This document shows positions 33,940 to 45,306 of a DNA stretch of 64,000 nt, piece after piece; position 1 is the stretch's first letter; every line of letters begins with the position of its first letter. The position numbers and the translations under genes were made by a program. A model generated the notes under the pieces. It worked only from the letters and a program-made list of their open reading frames with translations, did no database searches and was not told the origin of the DNA. This DNA is from Fennellomyces sp. T-0311 (Eukaryota; Mucoromycota; Mucoromycetes; Mucorales; Lichtheimiaceae), in contig JALLLT010000001.1 of the NCBI GenBank assembly GCA_025266875.1, forward strand, positions 744,001 through 808,000, in the 5' to 3' direction.

Positions 33940-36184
33940 TACTTATTTATTTTGCAGCTGTTTTTTTCGGATTATATGCTTAATAGTTGTGCACCATTGT
34001 GTACATGTATGATCTTGTCCTTACATACCGCTAGTGTTCAATTCTCTACAGCATGCCCTTTGATATGGAGCCGTAATGTGAATAAGCGTCCATGCATTTC
34101 TTATTTTCACAAGCAAGCTGAATAGCTTTGTAGTTTCTTCGTGCCGCAAAGTTTATTTGAGACCATGTTGAACATGACGAGAAATATGTGTAAGTATTTA
34201 AAATACGAGTCCTAAGGGATGACACGGATATATGACAGAAGGAAAAATCTAACGTCATCTTCTATATATGCAGGTAAAAGGGTCGTGTATATAGGGTATA
34301 TAGTTGGAATTGGTTTTCAACGATTAATCGCTAATAGTCTTCAAGGAGTATCTGACGCTTACGATTCTCTCTCACCGCGAAGTAAGGCCGTTATTCATAC
34401 ATTAATACTTTGTCCCGTGAGTTCCAAGAAAAGACAGGTTTTGTTAATTTAGGGTCGTTCATTCCGGAGATTCTGAATCTGATCTATTACTTTACCTCCG
34501 GTGCTTTCGGTTTAGCAACCTGCGGTTGCCAGGAAAAGTAGCTTCATCATACGAAGCACAAGCCAACGCAAGTAAAGTTACTCTGGTTTGTTTGACTCTT
34601 AGTAGTAGTACGCACAACGTAGCACCAAGAAGGCCACTCTATGACTTTCATTTAATGGCGATGATACTTTCTGGAGTTCCTGTATTCGACTATCTTCGAA
34701 CATTCGCACTCATGAGTAACTTTTTTAGGCTCACCTTGACAGCTCTGCTGGCACACCGTAGTCTCTGAACACCTACACAGGGTTGTGCAAACACCGTGCA
34801 AGCTACAAGAAAGAACAAATCTGAAAATAATATCTACGTACTTGTTTACAGCAAGAGTTAAGTCGATGTATATAGATCGCTGAATAAATCAAGGCATTAA
34901 AAGTGGTGAGGATGATAGTGGCTAGGACGATACGACTTTAAAAAGCTACGTGCCATACGTACGTATCATACTTATACAGGATGCATGCCAAATAAATTGT
35001 GCTTGCTTGCAATCCGAGCTTAAATAATACATGATTTTTATTTTTTAGATAGAAAATGGAACAAAGTATCTCTAAATTCGTGATATGGGCCAAAAGTTGA
35101 AAAGCTGTTTGATAAAATTTAACATACATATGCTATTAAGGATGCATGCATCTGTTGCAAAAGTCCGTTTGCCCATTTCAAAACTTGCATGCGCACCCAT
35201 TCTAAAAATTTGTTTGACTGGCCCAAAAGTGCAGAGTTCGGTACACCCATAGTAAATTTCTACAACAGGTTCACGAAAATGAATTAGAGAAACTTCAATA
35301 GCTCGCGCTTTTGAAAATAATGAGTACGCATGTGCCGCTGCTCAGCCGTTACCTAGCTGCTTCCATGGTTACTAGATAACAACCACGAATTACGGAGCTT
35401 CCTGCTGAAATATGTGCTAAAGATGATTTCATAGGCATTTCTCATATAACACTTTCCATTTTCTATGGCTCGTAAACTTGCCATTTTCAGGTCCTACTTT
35501 TTGCTATTTCGTGTCATATCTTGATTCAAAACTACGCTAGAAACACAAAGTAAACTGTTTCGTATTGCTCCGGATTGTTGTTATCTTTTAAAAAAGCATA
35601 ATACGCTCTTACCTGGGTCACTTTTTTTTATCTAAGCAAAAGGCAAAAACCGCACGTATTTACGTAAACATTTCCTATACTACTAGTTAGATTAGTTGTT
35701 TACTCCACTAAATCAACAGTTAAATTCTCTACAAAAAATGCTGTTACATTCAAGGAAATCCAATTGCTGATTCAACCTCTATTCAACGAAAAAGATTTTC
35801 AAGGTGATTTTCCAACGTACCTGAGTTTTTGGACTTTACTCGATTCCATATCTTTTTCAATTCATATCTTCTTCCTCTGACATTTCATTTTGTATGCTTT
35901 TACCTTTGGCTACTTCCTCTTCAGATGCTTTTGGCCAATTTTCGTTTGGCAGGAGCTTTCGCGTTTTCAGCCATAACTCGATCCCAAGTACCATTGGGAA
36001 CATAAACTCAACAGTTCTGGTACGCGCCAACTACAAAAATTAAAGCAAGCGCTTACATTCACAGGAATGACTTGTAAACTGCGTTTCAAGGCTAAAACTG
36101 CACTTATTTCAAGTATACTTTTTCATTCGCCGTCATTTTTTACGTCGTTACCGTCGCTGGGTGCACCTGTAGTTTCTCTACAAA
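33940..36184. other. Gene-poor AT-rich region
   Basis: About 2.2 kb downstream of the F-box gene with no recognisable coding sequence, RNA or repeat. Several open frames of 60-80 codons have no familiar content. Confidence 0.4.
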
Positions 36185-36622
36185 ATGGACCGAGGTATCA
36201 AGGATATCCAATCGCTAGTTGAGCCAGTAAGTGTGCACAAAGATACAAATCCAGTTTGCCACAAGGGAATATACGGGCCTATATCATATGTCTGGGCTTC
36301 AGTAAAAAATTTACAGATGATAGTGTTAACTTACCAGATTGGGACACGCGTCGTCCGTGTCAGCATACCAGGCACGACTCCTGATCAGCTCTGGCCAGCA
36401 GGACCTGCATACGGACCGTATTCCAGGTATGGAGGGAGGGTGACCAGTGCTCTGAAGCAATCAACGATCAGTTTTGAAGGTCGTACTACTCGTGGGAATG
36501 AACAACTTACCGCTTGGTTCCCTGTCATTGCAAAGGCTAAAGAAAAAAAGGGCACGCTGCTTTTATGCTTCCACTGCCCCCAATTTTTTGGTTTCAAATG
36601 TTCCTCTAATCCCATTTATTGA
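36185..36622 (+). CDS. Orphan open frame of 145 codons, doubtful
   Basis: ATG-initiated frame in a locally more GC-rich island (about 36185-36560) within AT-rich surroundings. The protein has Tyr/Gly/Pro-rich stretches (GPISYVWASVKNLQMIVLTYQIGTRVVRVSIPG, WPAGPAYGPYSRYGGRV) but no domain that I recognise. Its neighbourhood holds a long hairpin and transposon remnants, so it may be a piece of a mobile element or chance. Confidence 0.25.
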   Translation: MDRGIKDIQSLVEPVSVHKDTNPVCHKGIYGPISYVWASVKNLQMIVLTYQIGTRVVRVSIPGTTPDQLWPAGPAYGPYSRYGGRVTSALKQSTISFEGRTTRGNEQLTAWFPVIAKAKEKKGTLLLCFHCPQFFGFKCSSNPIY

Positions 36623-37159
36623 TAACAGTAAAGACAAGAATGAAACCAGATACTCGAGTTACTTGGTTACGCCATTGTCTAGCCCTATTATTACTGGTTG
36701 TGTTTACAGAGCGCATCGCATTGATATGTCCTCTCCATACATTCTAGATACAAGTCGGTGGTGAACAATCGATCACTTCAAAAAGTCGAATAATGGCCAT
36801 TAATGGCCGACAAGATTCCATTAAGGTTCACATCGAAGTATTATTGGCCGGGGCTATAACCATGTCTGGGCCGGTTCGAACTATTTTTTTTCATTTTTAG
36901 AAGTTCCATATAGTGAGCGCCGAAAGGCGCTTACTATATGGACCTTTCAAAAATATAATTACGTTAGGCTATCTATATTGAGCGACGTTACGCATATTTA
37001 GTTGAGTATATCTAGCATAAAAGAAAATTACTCAGATAATGAAGCAATCGACGAATTTTATGTAGTAAACCTGATATGGAATGCTAACAAAAGGTATAGA
37101 GTAAAGTATAATGTAGATGGGCGCCCTGGGATATAGCTTAAAATGTCACTCGCCTATGT
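36623..37159. other. Spacer containing the hairpin
   Basis: AT-rich; no coding sequence. A GGCCGGTTCGAACT stretch followed by T8 lies just before the hairpin (36868-36891). It resembles a pol III B box plus terminator, but no tRNA cloverleaf can be drawn. Confidence 0.35.
36901..36946. repeat. Long near-perfect hairpin with GAAA loop
   Basis: Arms 36901-36921 and 36926-36946 pair at 19 of 21 positions around a GAAA tetraloop; the 16-bp core arm is CCATATAGTGAGCGCC with one G:T pair. Could be the fused ends of a small inverted-repeat element, the sub-terminal hairpin of a transposon, or a structured RNA. Confidence 0.85.
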
Positions 37160-37720
37160 AGCAAACAATACGTAGCATGAAACTCCTTTGGCTTATGAAC
37201 GGTCCTTTTTGCGTCTTTGTATGATTTTGGTTAGAGGCCTCTTAGAATATCAACTGGTGACCGAGTTAGTGGCGAATGATATGATGGATAGAATGTAGGG
37301 TATAATTGTTGTTGTTGCCGTTGGAGTATGTACCGCTCCTGGAATGAAATGGACACGATTCTGCTGATGTTGCTAATGCTACTGTTGTGGTGACGCTTGC
37401 AGCGGTATATATAGCTGCTCTTGTAGATGATATGGTGGTGGCACAAATAAATGTTGCTGGTACCAAGCTGCTTATCCTCCCAGCGCAAACGGATGTTGCG
37501 GTTACTGTGAGTTCCATTGCACTAAAGGCTCCGATACCTGAATTGGTACAGGTGCAATTACCATTGCAGGTGCGATTGGACATGGTGTAGTACTACGGTG
37601 GGGTGATGATGCAGTATGCACAACGTTTTGTGGAGATGTACTATGAGAGGCAAAGCCAGCGGGCTGATGCTCTTTACGATCGGTGGTCAGGGCATTGCAC
37701 ACATGTACTGGATACACAAT
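37160..37720 (-). pseudogene. Decayed copy of the C-terminal tail of the neighbouring transposase
   Basis: Minus-strand frames with shifts and stops show low-complexity Pro/Ser/Ala sequence like that of the transposase tail (for example PCPIAPAMVIAPVPIQ at about 37590), and near the end LTRSPVDILRGL (37269-37234) followed by a stop and PKSYKDAKR. The intact transposase has LTRSPTFDLSDLPRKRTKRSK at the matching place. Suggests an older, truncated copy of the same element next to the younger one. The resemblance is short and low-complexity, hence modest confidence. Confidence 0.4.
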
Positions 37721-38402
37721 TCACTCTGTTAACGGCATAGATTACTATACAAATGTGATCGATAACTAGATTTTGTATCTTCCCCTGTAATAAACTACAG
37801 ACCAAGGATAAGCCGTTCAAATTAGTTCTAGTTTGTTTTTGCGCTGCACAAACACACAAAAGTAAATTTCAGTTTCACAAACCAGTTATTCTATTGCGGC
37901 CCATATAACATGTCCTGGGGGATGTTTGAATGCATTCTTCCTTTTTTGGAAGTGTGTAAAAAGGATATAAAAGAAAAAAAATAGCTTTCCATACGCTCTA
38001 TACCTTTCTGTTAGGGTAGATAAATATTGAATCTCGATAGAGACAAAAAACATACGTGAAGGATAGTATGCACCCCTGTTTTCTAGTAGGATTCACCTGG
38101 TGAAGAACCCTGTCTAGCATAATATGACACAGCGAGGGGTTCAATTCTATAAATTAATGAGACCGAAGAAGTGCAACATTTCAGACTAACGAAAACAAAT
38201 AAGGGGTGCATTTGTTATTGAGTTCATTTCTAGAACAAATTATCTATCGGTGGATTGCTTTCAACGTACGGAATTTTCAGTTCGTTATTGTACTATGCTG
38301 TTAGACCTAAATGAACAGTTGTCATAGACGGTCAACAAAAATATCTTCGAGTAGTTATATTCATATGTAGTATAATATGGTATATTATAGAACATAAAGT
38401 GT
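37721..38402. other. Spacer downstream of the transposase gene
   Basis: AT-rich 3' flank with no gene recognised. A 'tctatt...gcccatataacat' motif at about 37891-37912 recurs upstream of the transposase start (about 42999-43019) in the same orientation. Confidence 0.35.
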
Positions 38403-41400
38403 CTATTGTGGTGCGGGAGGAGGAGGGTACGGAAGTATCTGTTTATGAGGGCGCTTCTTTGTACTGCTATTGGTATTTGCCTTTGATCTCTTTGTACGTT
38501 TTCTGGGCAGATCGGATAAATCAAAAGTGGGCGAGCGTGTCAAGTTTGGCATATTAATGTTGCTGCTATTGGTGGCCGACAACGGTATAAAAACCGGTGG
38601 GGCCGCAGCAGCCGGACGAAGAGAACGCAAAGGTGAAATCGATCGAGCAGGGGATACAAGCGGTATAGCAGGTGAGTTGACTGCAACGGGACGAGGAGGG
38701 TAAGAGTATGGTATAGGTCTAGCGTGGACCATTGGTGGTATGGAAGCAGTAGAGGGACGCAGAGGACGAAAGTATGGTATAAGCGGAACAGGAGGCATTG
38801 ATGGTGTAGAAGCAGCAGGGGGACGAGGACGCAAGGCGAAAACGCGACGTGGCGTGGCAGGTATTGGGTTCGTTGGTATATTGTTGATTTGGGACTGCAC
38901 AGTTTCCTCGTCACCGGGTATAGGTGCTGTTATAGCAAGCGGCATAGGGACTTGTGCAGGCACAACTGGCAACGCTCGACTTGGAGACTGCATGTGTTCA
39001 CGCATAGCTTCACAAACACCACGGCCGCTTTCAAGACTGTCATGTGCCACGCGACGTGTGCTCCAGCATGACTTGTAGAACGTTTGTAGCTGCTCGGGTG
39101 ATTTGTAATATATGTTTGCTGGGCCGGTGATGCTGTTGACGTGGTCATTCCATTCACGAGAAAACGACTCCCAATCCAGTGATCGGCCTTGTATACGATT
39201 ATTGATCATTGTGGCAAACAAGGTATACTCGGCATTGGTATGCATCGGCACTACTGGATGTACGACTGCTTGCTTTGTTGATAAAAAGTGGTATAGGGCA
39301 GACTTGGGGTTGCTTGTCGCACCATTGGGTATAGATAATCTGGTACTGGTATCAAGGAGTGCTTTCTTTGTGATCATGCTATCATTGCGGATCTGTGGCA
39401 GCAAAGGATGCATGTGGAGATTGGTTGCCATTTGTGGGGGTATAGCGGCTATGCCAAAAGTTTCATTTCCTGAAGGTGCAAGTACACGTCCAGTGCCATA
39501 GCCACCATTCACGCGTGGCTCCAATCGATCCATTCCCAAATCGATGCGCAGGGTATTGATAGACTCAGTCAACCATGGACTGTAGTGACCGCGATAAGTC
39601 TTTTGGTATCTATTCTTTGCCCCAACCTGACCATAAAAAAGTGTTACTATGCATGTTTACAAAATCAAGTAGGCTACTTACTCGAATGTTGTGGCGCAGA
39701 CGATAATCGGCCAGGACGCAATCGGTGAAGTGAGGACCTGCACCAAGGGAGGCAAATTTGCGGACGATGTTCATGTGGACACCACCTTCGAGACTGTTGG
39801 TACCTCTTGTACATCGGTATAATGGAAGTTGGCTGCCATCTCTCCCAGTCTCGAAATAAAAGGAGATGCCTGGTGGGTCCGAGACATCGCCGCGACGAAT
39901 CGAATTGAGTACGTTTTCAGCTTGTCGCCATGCTTCATCATCAAACAGGGGCCGGTTGCTTCTTGAACAGCGTAAGTGGCCAAGCTCATTGAAAAGAAGT
40001 TCGACGCTAGAGCCAAGTACATTGGGAGGGGGTATTCTTCGCTTGACTCTGCGTAGCACCCATTCCGGCTTGGTCGAAAGCATGTGATCCCATGAAAGGT
40101 TTTTACTTTGGAGGTATGCAACAACTCTGGCCTTGTCAGTCTCATCTGGAACAAATATGGTGTCTCGAAGTCGACGTGCGAACTCTTTTGCTAATACATT
40201 GAAAATTACTATATTAGTTCTTGGTCTAGGTTAAATAATTATATTTCGCACATACCCAATCCGTGCCGTCTTGATATTTTGATTTGAGCCATAAGATGGA
40301 ATGGATCCTTAAGTACTCGGGTTGCGGAAGATCGTGGTATATTAGAGCTGCTGTGCGGTGGTGGTTCTTCACATTCTTGCAATGTATGCTCGACTTCTGA
40401 TGCTGTGTCGCTATCATCGTCAGAGCTCAATTCATATGCTGCCATCCTGGGCACTTGAACATCCACACTCTCAGCATGTTCTTCTTGGGTATCTTCATGG
40501 TCCACAGAGCCAACTTGGGTATTTTTGCGGCCATCACAGCCTTCATGGGTATTTACATGATCAATCAACGCCTGGTATACTTTGAGTGATGCCCATGCAT
40601 CTAATGCTGCATAGTATAGCTGAGCAGGATTGAGCACAGGTGCCTCCCAGTCGCTCATTCGTATCTGATCATCCTTGTCAAGTCTTGCATGGAGGACTGA
40701 AGCACATATGTCAGACAGACTGGCATTTCCGCTGGACACGAAATTCTGCGCACTGCTGAATGCCCCAAGCTCCACGTAACTCCCTTCGTCGAATGAAACT
40801 CCATAATCCCTTCTGATCTTTTTCAGATCACCGCCCACATTGCGACCAGTCTTGATGACATGGTTGCTTTGTAAAAGCTCAGCTAGCTTGTCAGGAACGG
40901 ATCCGTAAGAGTGTAAGGGTAAGATGGTGACGGTATCTTCGAAGGCAATTTGGACAGTAGCAACCTTCCCTGGGCCGGTGTATCCAGTGGTTGGGCCATA
41001 ATTCCACTCACAGTCAAATCCAATTGCAATCGTTGATCCTTCGGGGGTATCGGCGGTAGGGTATGTACGGCGAAGAAGGCAGTCGAGGTATATATTGGCG
41101 TCGGCAGCAGATGGTATATAACGCTGTGTAACATGAGATGGGAGCGACAGGTATGAAGGGTCATCGGAGTGGGCTTCTTGAGGACGAGGATCCACCGTTG
41201 TTTCAGAGGCAGAAGCACCAAATCCTCGCCTTAAAGATGGGATGTTCTCCAACAGGAAAGCTTTGTCGCCGGTGACGTTGTCGGTATAAAATATCTCGGG
41301 CAGCTGATGGCCATACAAGCGGTACGAATTGAGCATCTCCTCGAAGGCCGGCTTCAAATGCGAGAGCTTTTTGTAGGAACCAACAACTGCAATCGGATCT

Positions 41401-42789
41401 CCTCGTACTCATTGCAAACCGTGTAGACCGCATAGAAAGTTGGCTCGCCGCCAATCTTTGCCATGTGCTTAATAATTTTAAAAGTGTGGTCGCCTTTCAA
41501 AATTACGCCGTCGATCACCATCATTTCTTTGTCAATAAGGGGCCGAAGCTCGTCCATCAAAGCGGTATAAACCAAACGGAGGTAAGTGGCGGAAGGAACA
41601 TAGCCGGCGTATCCTTCGGGATCGTCGAACTTCGAGAATGGTATATGGTTCCCTCTGAGGGTGCCACTGATCCGATCGGGTATCTGTGGATTTTTGAGAC
41701 GGTGGGCGATGGTGTTCAGGTATGTAAGCTCCAAGTTGCTATGGCGTAGGGTATGTTGCTCGTAAAGAAGGTCGTGCAATCGTTCAGGTCCGAGAGCATT
41801 TTGGAAGCATGTGCGCATCAAGTCAAACAGCTGCTTCGACACACCAGCTCTGTGAGTCAGGTATGCGGGGAATATGGACTGGATATGGCGCGGTAGACGG
41901 CTGATGATGCGCTCATCGTGTGCCATGACTGTCTTTCTACATTTGTTGCATCGGTACTGGCGAGACAAGAGGTAAAAGCAGCTAAAAATGGCGTTAAAAA
42001 TATATCATGCAAATAGACAGCTTGATATTACCTGTCGATGTCAACAATGCGTCTCGCAACAGGTTTGGCACCATAGCCGTCTCCATCAAGGGTACCAGCG
42101 CACTGGTCAAACTTGGTATAGTCCGAGTTCTTATGGCAAGAGAACTTATCGGGTATAAGGCGATCAGGTGACCAAACAAATATGCGAGGATGGTACAAAG
42201 GTTCAGGATTGAGAGCGACGCCATCGAGACAATAGAAGGCCGGCTTCGGGTGGATCCAGAAGTCCTTATTGTGGTATATCTTGCTACTCCCTTTGTTGAC
42301 CAAAGCATCGTGTTGTTCGCGAAGGTATTTTGCCACAACACCCGAATCGTCAAGCTCTGGCACCAGCTCTGGCTCTTGATCAGAGCTTTCTTCTTCAACT
42401 GAAACTGGTTCATCAATATCATCGGGTGTAGAACCTCCTTGAGTTGGTTCTGGACTTTCAATATGACGCATCATATCGCCAGCGTTCGTGGTGTTATCGG
42501 TATCGGGCTGTTCTTGATCCTGCTATCGGTAATGTCCGCGTGCTTTAGCGCGATGAAAACTGAAAAAATGCTACGTATATACCTCCAAAACACGTTCAGG
42601 TTCAATCGAATCAGCATTGCCCTCATTGACGTTGACATTGGTACTTGCATTGTCAGTGACATTGCTTTCGATGGATGGAGTACTAGTGCTGGCACGCTGT
42701 TGAGTGAAAAAGCCAAGACACTGTGCACCAGGTAATGTTTGATTAGGCTTGCGCCCGGGAACGCCTTTTCCTTTCTTTTGGTTAGTCAT
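38403..42789 (-). CDS. DDE-type transposase with DUF6729-like N-terminus and embedded 3'-5' exonuclease domain (one frameshift)
   Basis: Five exons on minus: 42789-42583, 42519-42032, 41981-40256, 40190-39682, 39626-38403. They encode about 1384 aa if a single -1 shift at an A5 run (41368-41372) is allowed. Order: basic N-terminus (KGKGVPGRKPNQTLPGAQ); acidic linker; DUF6729-like module with cysteines (QYRCNKCRKTVMAHDERI, then LPRHIQSIFPAYLTHRAGVS); transposase core with Asp396 (LKGDHTFKIIKH) and Asp466 (IFYTDNVTGDKAF); a complete DEDDy exonuclease, about 550-700 (GFDCEWNYGP, GRNVGGDLKKI, YYAALDAW); then the presumed catalytic Glu942 (RGTNSLEGGVHMNI, ADYRLRHNIRVG); and a Pro-rich, basic tail. 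Residue roles are inferred from motif spacing. No terminal inverted repeats were found. The frameshift may be decay or a sequence error. Confidence 0.8.
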
Positions 42790-43328
42790 ATTTTATGGAT
42801 GTAAACTATTTGACAGGAAACAATTAAGGGTGCCTTATATAATGCAGGTATTCTAAAGTCAGTGCACACACCTAGGTCTCAGCCTGACGCCAGCTCATTG
42901 ACGCTTATTTCCATGGATCTCATTGGCGCTTATTTCTAAGTATCTCATTGGCTCAATCCATTGATTGGCTCTGCTAGTTGAATTTTTACTGGCCTAGTCT
43001 ATTCCCGCCCATATAACATTGGATAGTTTTAACCTCACCATGGGTTTTTATTGGCCCTGGGACCCCCGGGACATTTTAGGCCCGCCTCTATTGCTAGTTA
43101 GATGGTTGGAATACACAAAAAAGTTATTCTCAAATCCCATTCGTCGAGCTTCTGCCTGGAAACCTGATTCCCGCCAATATGCGGGAGATTTTAAAGGCCT
43201 AAAATCCCGAAACGGAAGCATTCGGGGCACACAAGACTTTAGGGTCTTATGACGCGTAAGAAGGGTAAACTTATATACTTCGAGAATGATATTTATTTGG
43301 ACTCTTTTTTTCTTTTCCTGTTTCAAAC
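42790..43328. other. Divergent promoter region between transposase (-) and hydroxyacid oxidase (+)
   Basis: About 540 bp. Contains repeated 'ctcattggcgcttatttc'-like units (42894-42911 and 42922-42939: 'ctcattgacgcttatttcc' and 'ctcattggcgcttatttct') and further 'ctcattgg' and 'attggctc' words to about 42976. No gene recognised. Confidence 0.45.
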
Positions 43329-44740
43329 ATGAGTAACAATATTCCAGCTACATTGGCCGATTATGAAGAATATGCTCGCCGTACGATGAATCCAGGTGCC
43401 TTTGGATTTTATGTTGGCGGTGCCGACGGAGAAAACACCTTGCGACGAAACCTGGCAGCTTACGACAAGTAACGCATAAATATCGACGTTAAACATATCT
43501 ATCTAACGTACATATTAGTCTTTTGTTACGACCCAAAGTAATGGTCGATGTGGAAAAAGTCACTACTGCCACGACGATCCTTGGTGAGAAGATCACTTCG
43601 CCTATCTGTGTTGCACCCACGGCCTATCATTCTCTTGCACACCATGATGGAGAAAAAGCCACCGCAAGAGGTTACTGGAAATTCAACGGTTGTGGAGGAT
43701 AAATTTTCCTTTTTCTAATTTCAGGATACTTTAGCCTGTGCCGCTGTTGGTACATGTTTCTGTCAATCCACCAATAGCAATTACAGTATGCAGGAGGTCG
43801 CTTCGGCGGTACCAAAAAATGCACTCCGATGGTTTCAAATCTATGTGCAAGAAGAAGAGGATATTACTACAAAACTTGTAAAAGATTGCGAGCAAGCCGG
43901 ATTCAAGGCATTGGTTGTTACGCTGGATCGACCTCGACTGGGAAAACGTTTGCATGTGTTGCGGAGTGGATTCACATTACCCAAGTATTTGTCCAGAGCA
44001 AACTTTAACGAGGGCAAGGAAAACGATGGATCGGACAGCTATTACCATGGTGAAATGTATCCAGGAATGACGTGGAAAGATATCAAGTTCCTCAAATCGA
44101 TATCGAAGCTACCGATTGTTGTCAAGGGGATTTTCCGCGAGGAGGACGCGAAATTGGCAATAGAAAATGGCGTGGATGGCATCATTGTGTCGAATCACGG
44201 CGGTCGACAACTGGATTCATGTCCCGCAACTGTAAGTTTGATCTGCCGAAAAAAAAGTATATGCTAATATTAGGTTATAAGCTCGAGGTATTACCAGAGA
44301 TCGTGGCAGCCTGCAAGGGATCACGCGTGGAAGTCTATTTGGATGGTGGGATCCGTACGGGGACTGATGTTTTTAAAGCGCTTGCGATTGGTGCCAGAGC
44401 TGTCTTTATCGGTCGTCCGGCATTATGGGGTTTGGCGTATCAGGTACACTTTTGGTTGTAACCAAAAATAGCACAAGAGGGGTTCATTGTGTGCTGTTGC
44501 TCATCAGCTTACATTGAATCAGGGAGAAAACGGCGTTAAGCAGGTCCTTAACATGTTAAACTACGAATTCCGTTTGACAATGACTTTAGCAGGTCTGTAA
44601 ATTGATGTAAACACCGCGATAATTGTTCGCTTACCTACATCATCATCTTCTTAGGATGCCCCAACGTCCATGATATTGATAAAACTTTCATTATCCCGGC
44701 AGAGAAGCTTTCGTTCACGCATACTCTCGCTAAGCTGTAG
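43329..44740 (+). CDS. FMN-dependent 2-hydroxyacid oxidase (lactate/glycolate oxidase family)
   Basis: Six exons: 43329-43468, 43519-43670, 43735-44231, 44282-44443, 44523-44592, 44655-44740; 1107 nt, 368 aa, the usual length. Signatures: [16 protein letters not shown] near the N-terminus, [64 protein letters not shown], the active-site block [18 protein letters not shown] with the catalytic His, then [28 protein letters not shown] and a C-terminal GCPNVHDID. The family oxidises L-2-hydroxyacids such as lactate or glycolate with O2, giving H2O2, in peroxisomes or cytosol. The C-terminus (TLAKL) resembles a peroxisomal targeting signal 1 (AKL). That would place it in the peroxisome, the expected site. 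Intron 3 ends at an unusual TTATAAG acceptor. Confidence 0.94.
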
Positions 44741-45306
44741 ATGCGTAGATAGTTTTATTGACGTGGTTGAAGCGGCCGACTCTTGGAAACGAAAGTACAA
44801 TTGGATTGCAGTACAATCGTCATAATGTCTCCAATAAAAAAGATGAACAAACGCTGGATGCGTACGAAACTTATCAGGACAAATTTACTAGGACAGGAAT
44901 AGACATGTTGCGAACGCAATCCCAATAGGAATGTTGTTGTACGGTGGTCGTCTTTACATATCGACAATGAAACCACGGCTCCGCAACTTTTAGCCGTGTT
45001 ATTTGGAAATGAAATGGCGCTTTCATTGATCCTCTTTTAACTTTCATGATTGTTCCAGTTATTTTGTTTCATCCATCTTTATTGCTTGTAACGATCAGTA
45101 TCGCTTCAATAGCGAAAGGTGACGCATTGTTCTCGATTATGCAACAGCACACCGTTGGATGGTGCCTGAAAATTGAAGCGCAGCGGTGGGCCGGTGTTCG
45201 AAAGAATACAGCGACAGTCACAGCTGCGATCCGGACCATAGCAGAAAGGAAAGCGGCAGGTGAAAATGGGCCCTTCTCCACGACCTTTTCCTTTAGCTCT
45301 CCACAC
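44741..45306. other. Intergenic region upstream of SIN3
   Basis: 3' flank of the oxidase and promoter/5'-leader of SIN3. A 100-codon open frame begins at 45046 and runs in frame into the chosen SIN3 start. It is a possible N-terminal extension, but its content (hydrophobic, then basic) is unlike SIN3. Confidence 0.45.

Noticed and set aside
36860..36895. GGCCGGTTCGAACT followed by T8, as for a pol III gene
   Set aside because: No cloverleaf or A box; kept only as context for the adjacent hairpin.
38100..38160. GGGTTCAATTCT as a tRNA T arm
   Set aside because: No matching D arm or acceptor stem.
38740..39078. Open plus-strand frames opposite the transposase tail
   Set aside because: Gly/Ala/Arg-rich shadows of the Pro-rich minus-strand coding sequence.
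45046..45306. N-terminal extension of SIN3
   Set aside because: In frame, but hydrophobic and unlike SIN3 N-termini; the ATG at 45307 begins the Ser/Pro-rich sequence expected.
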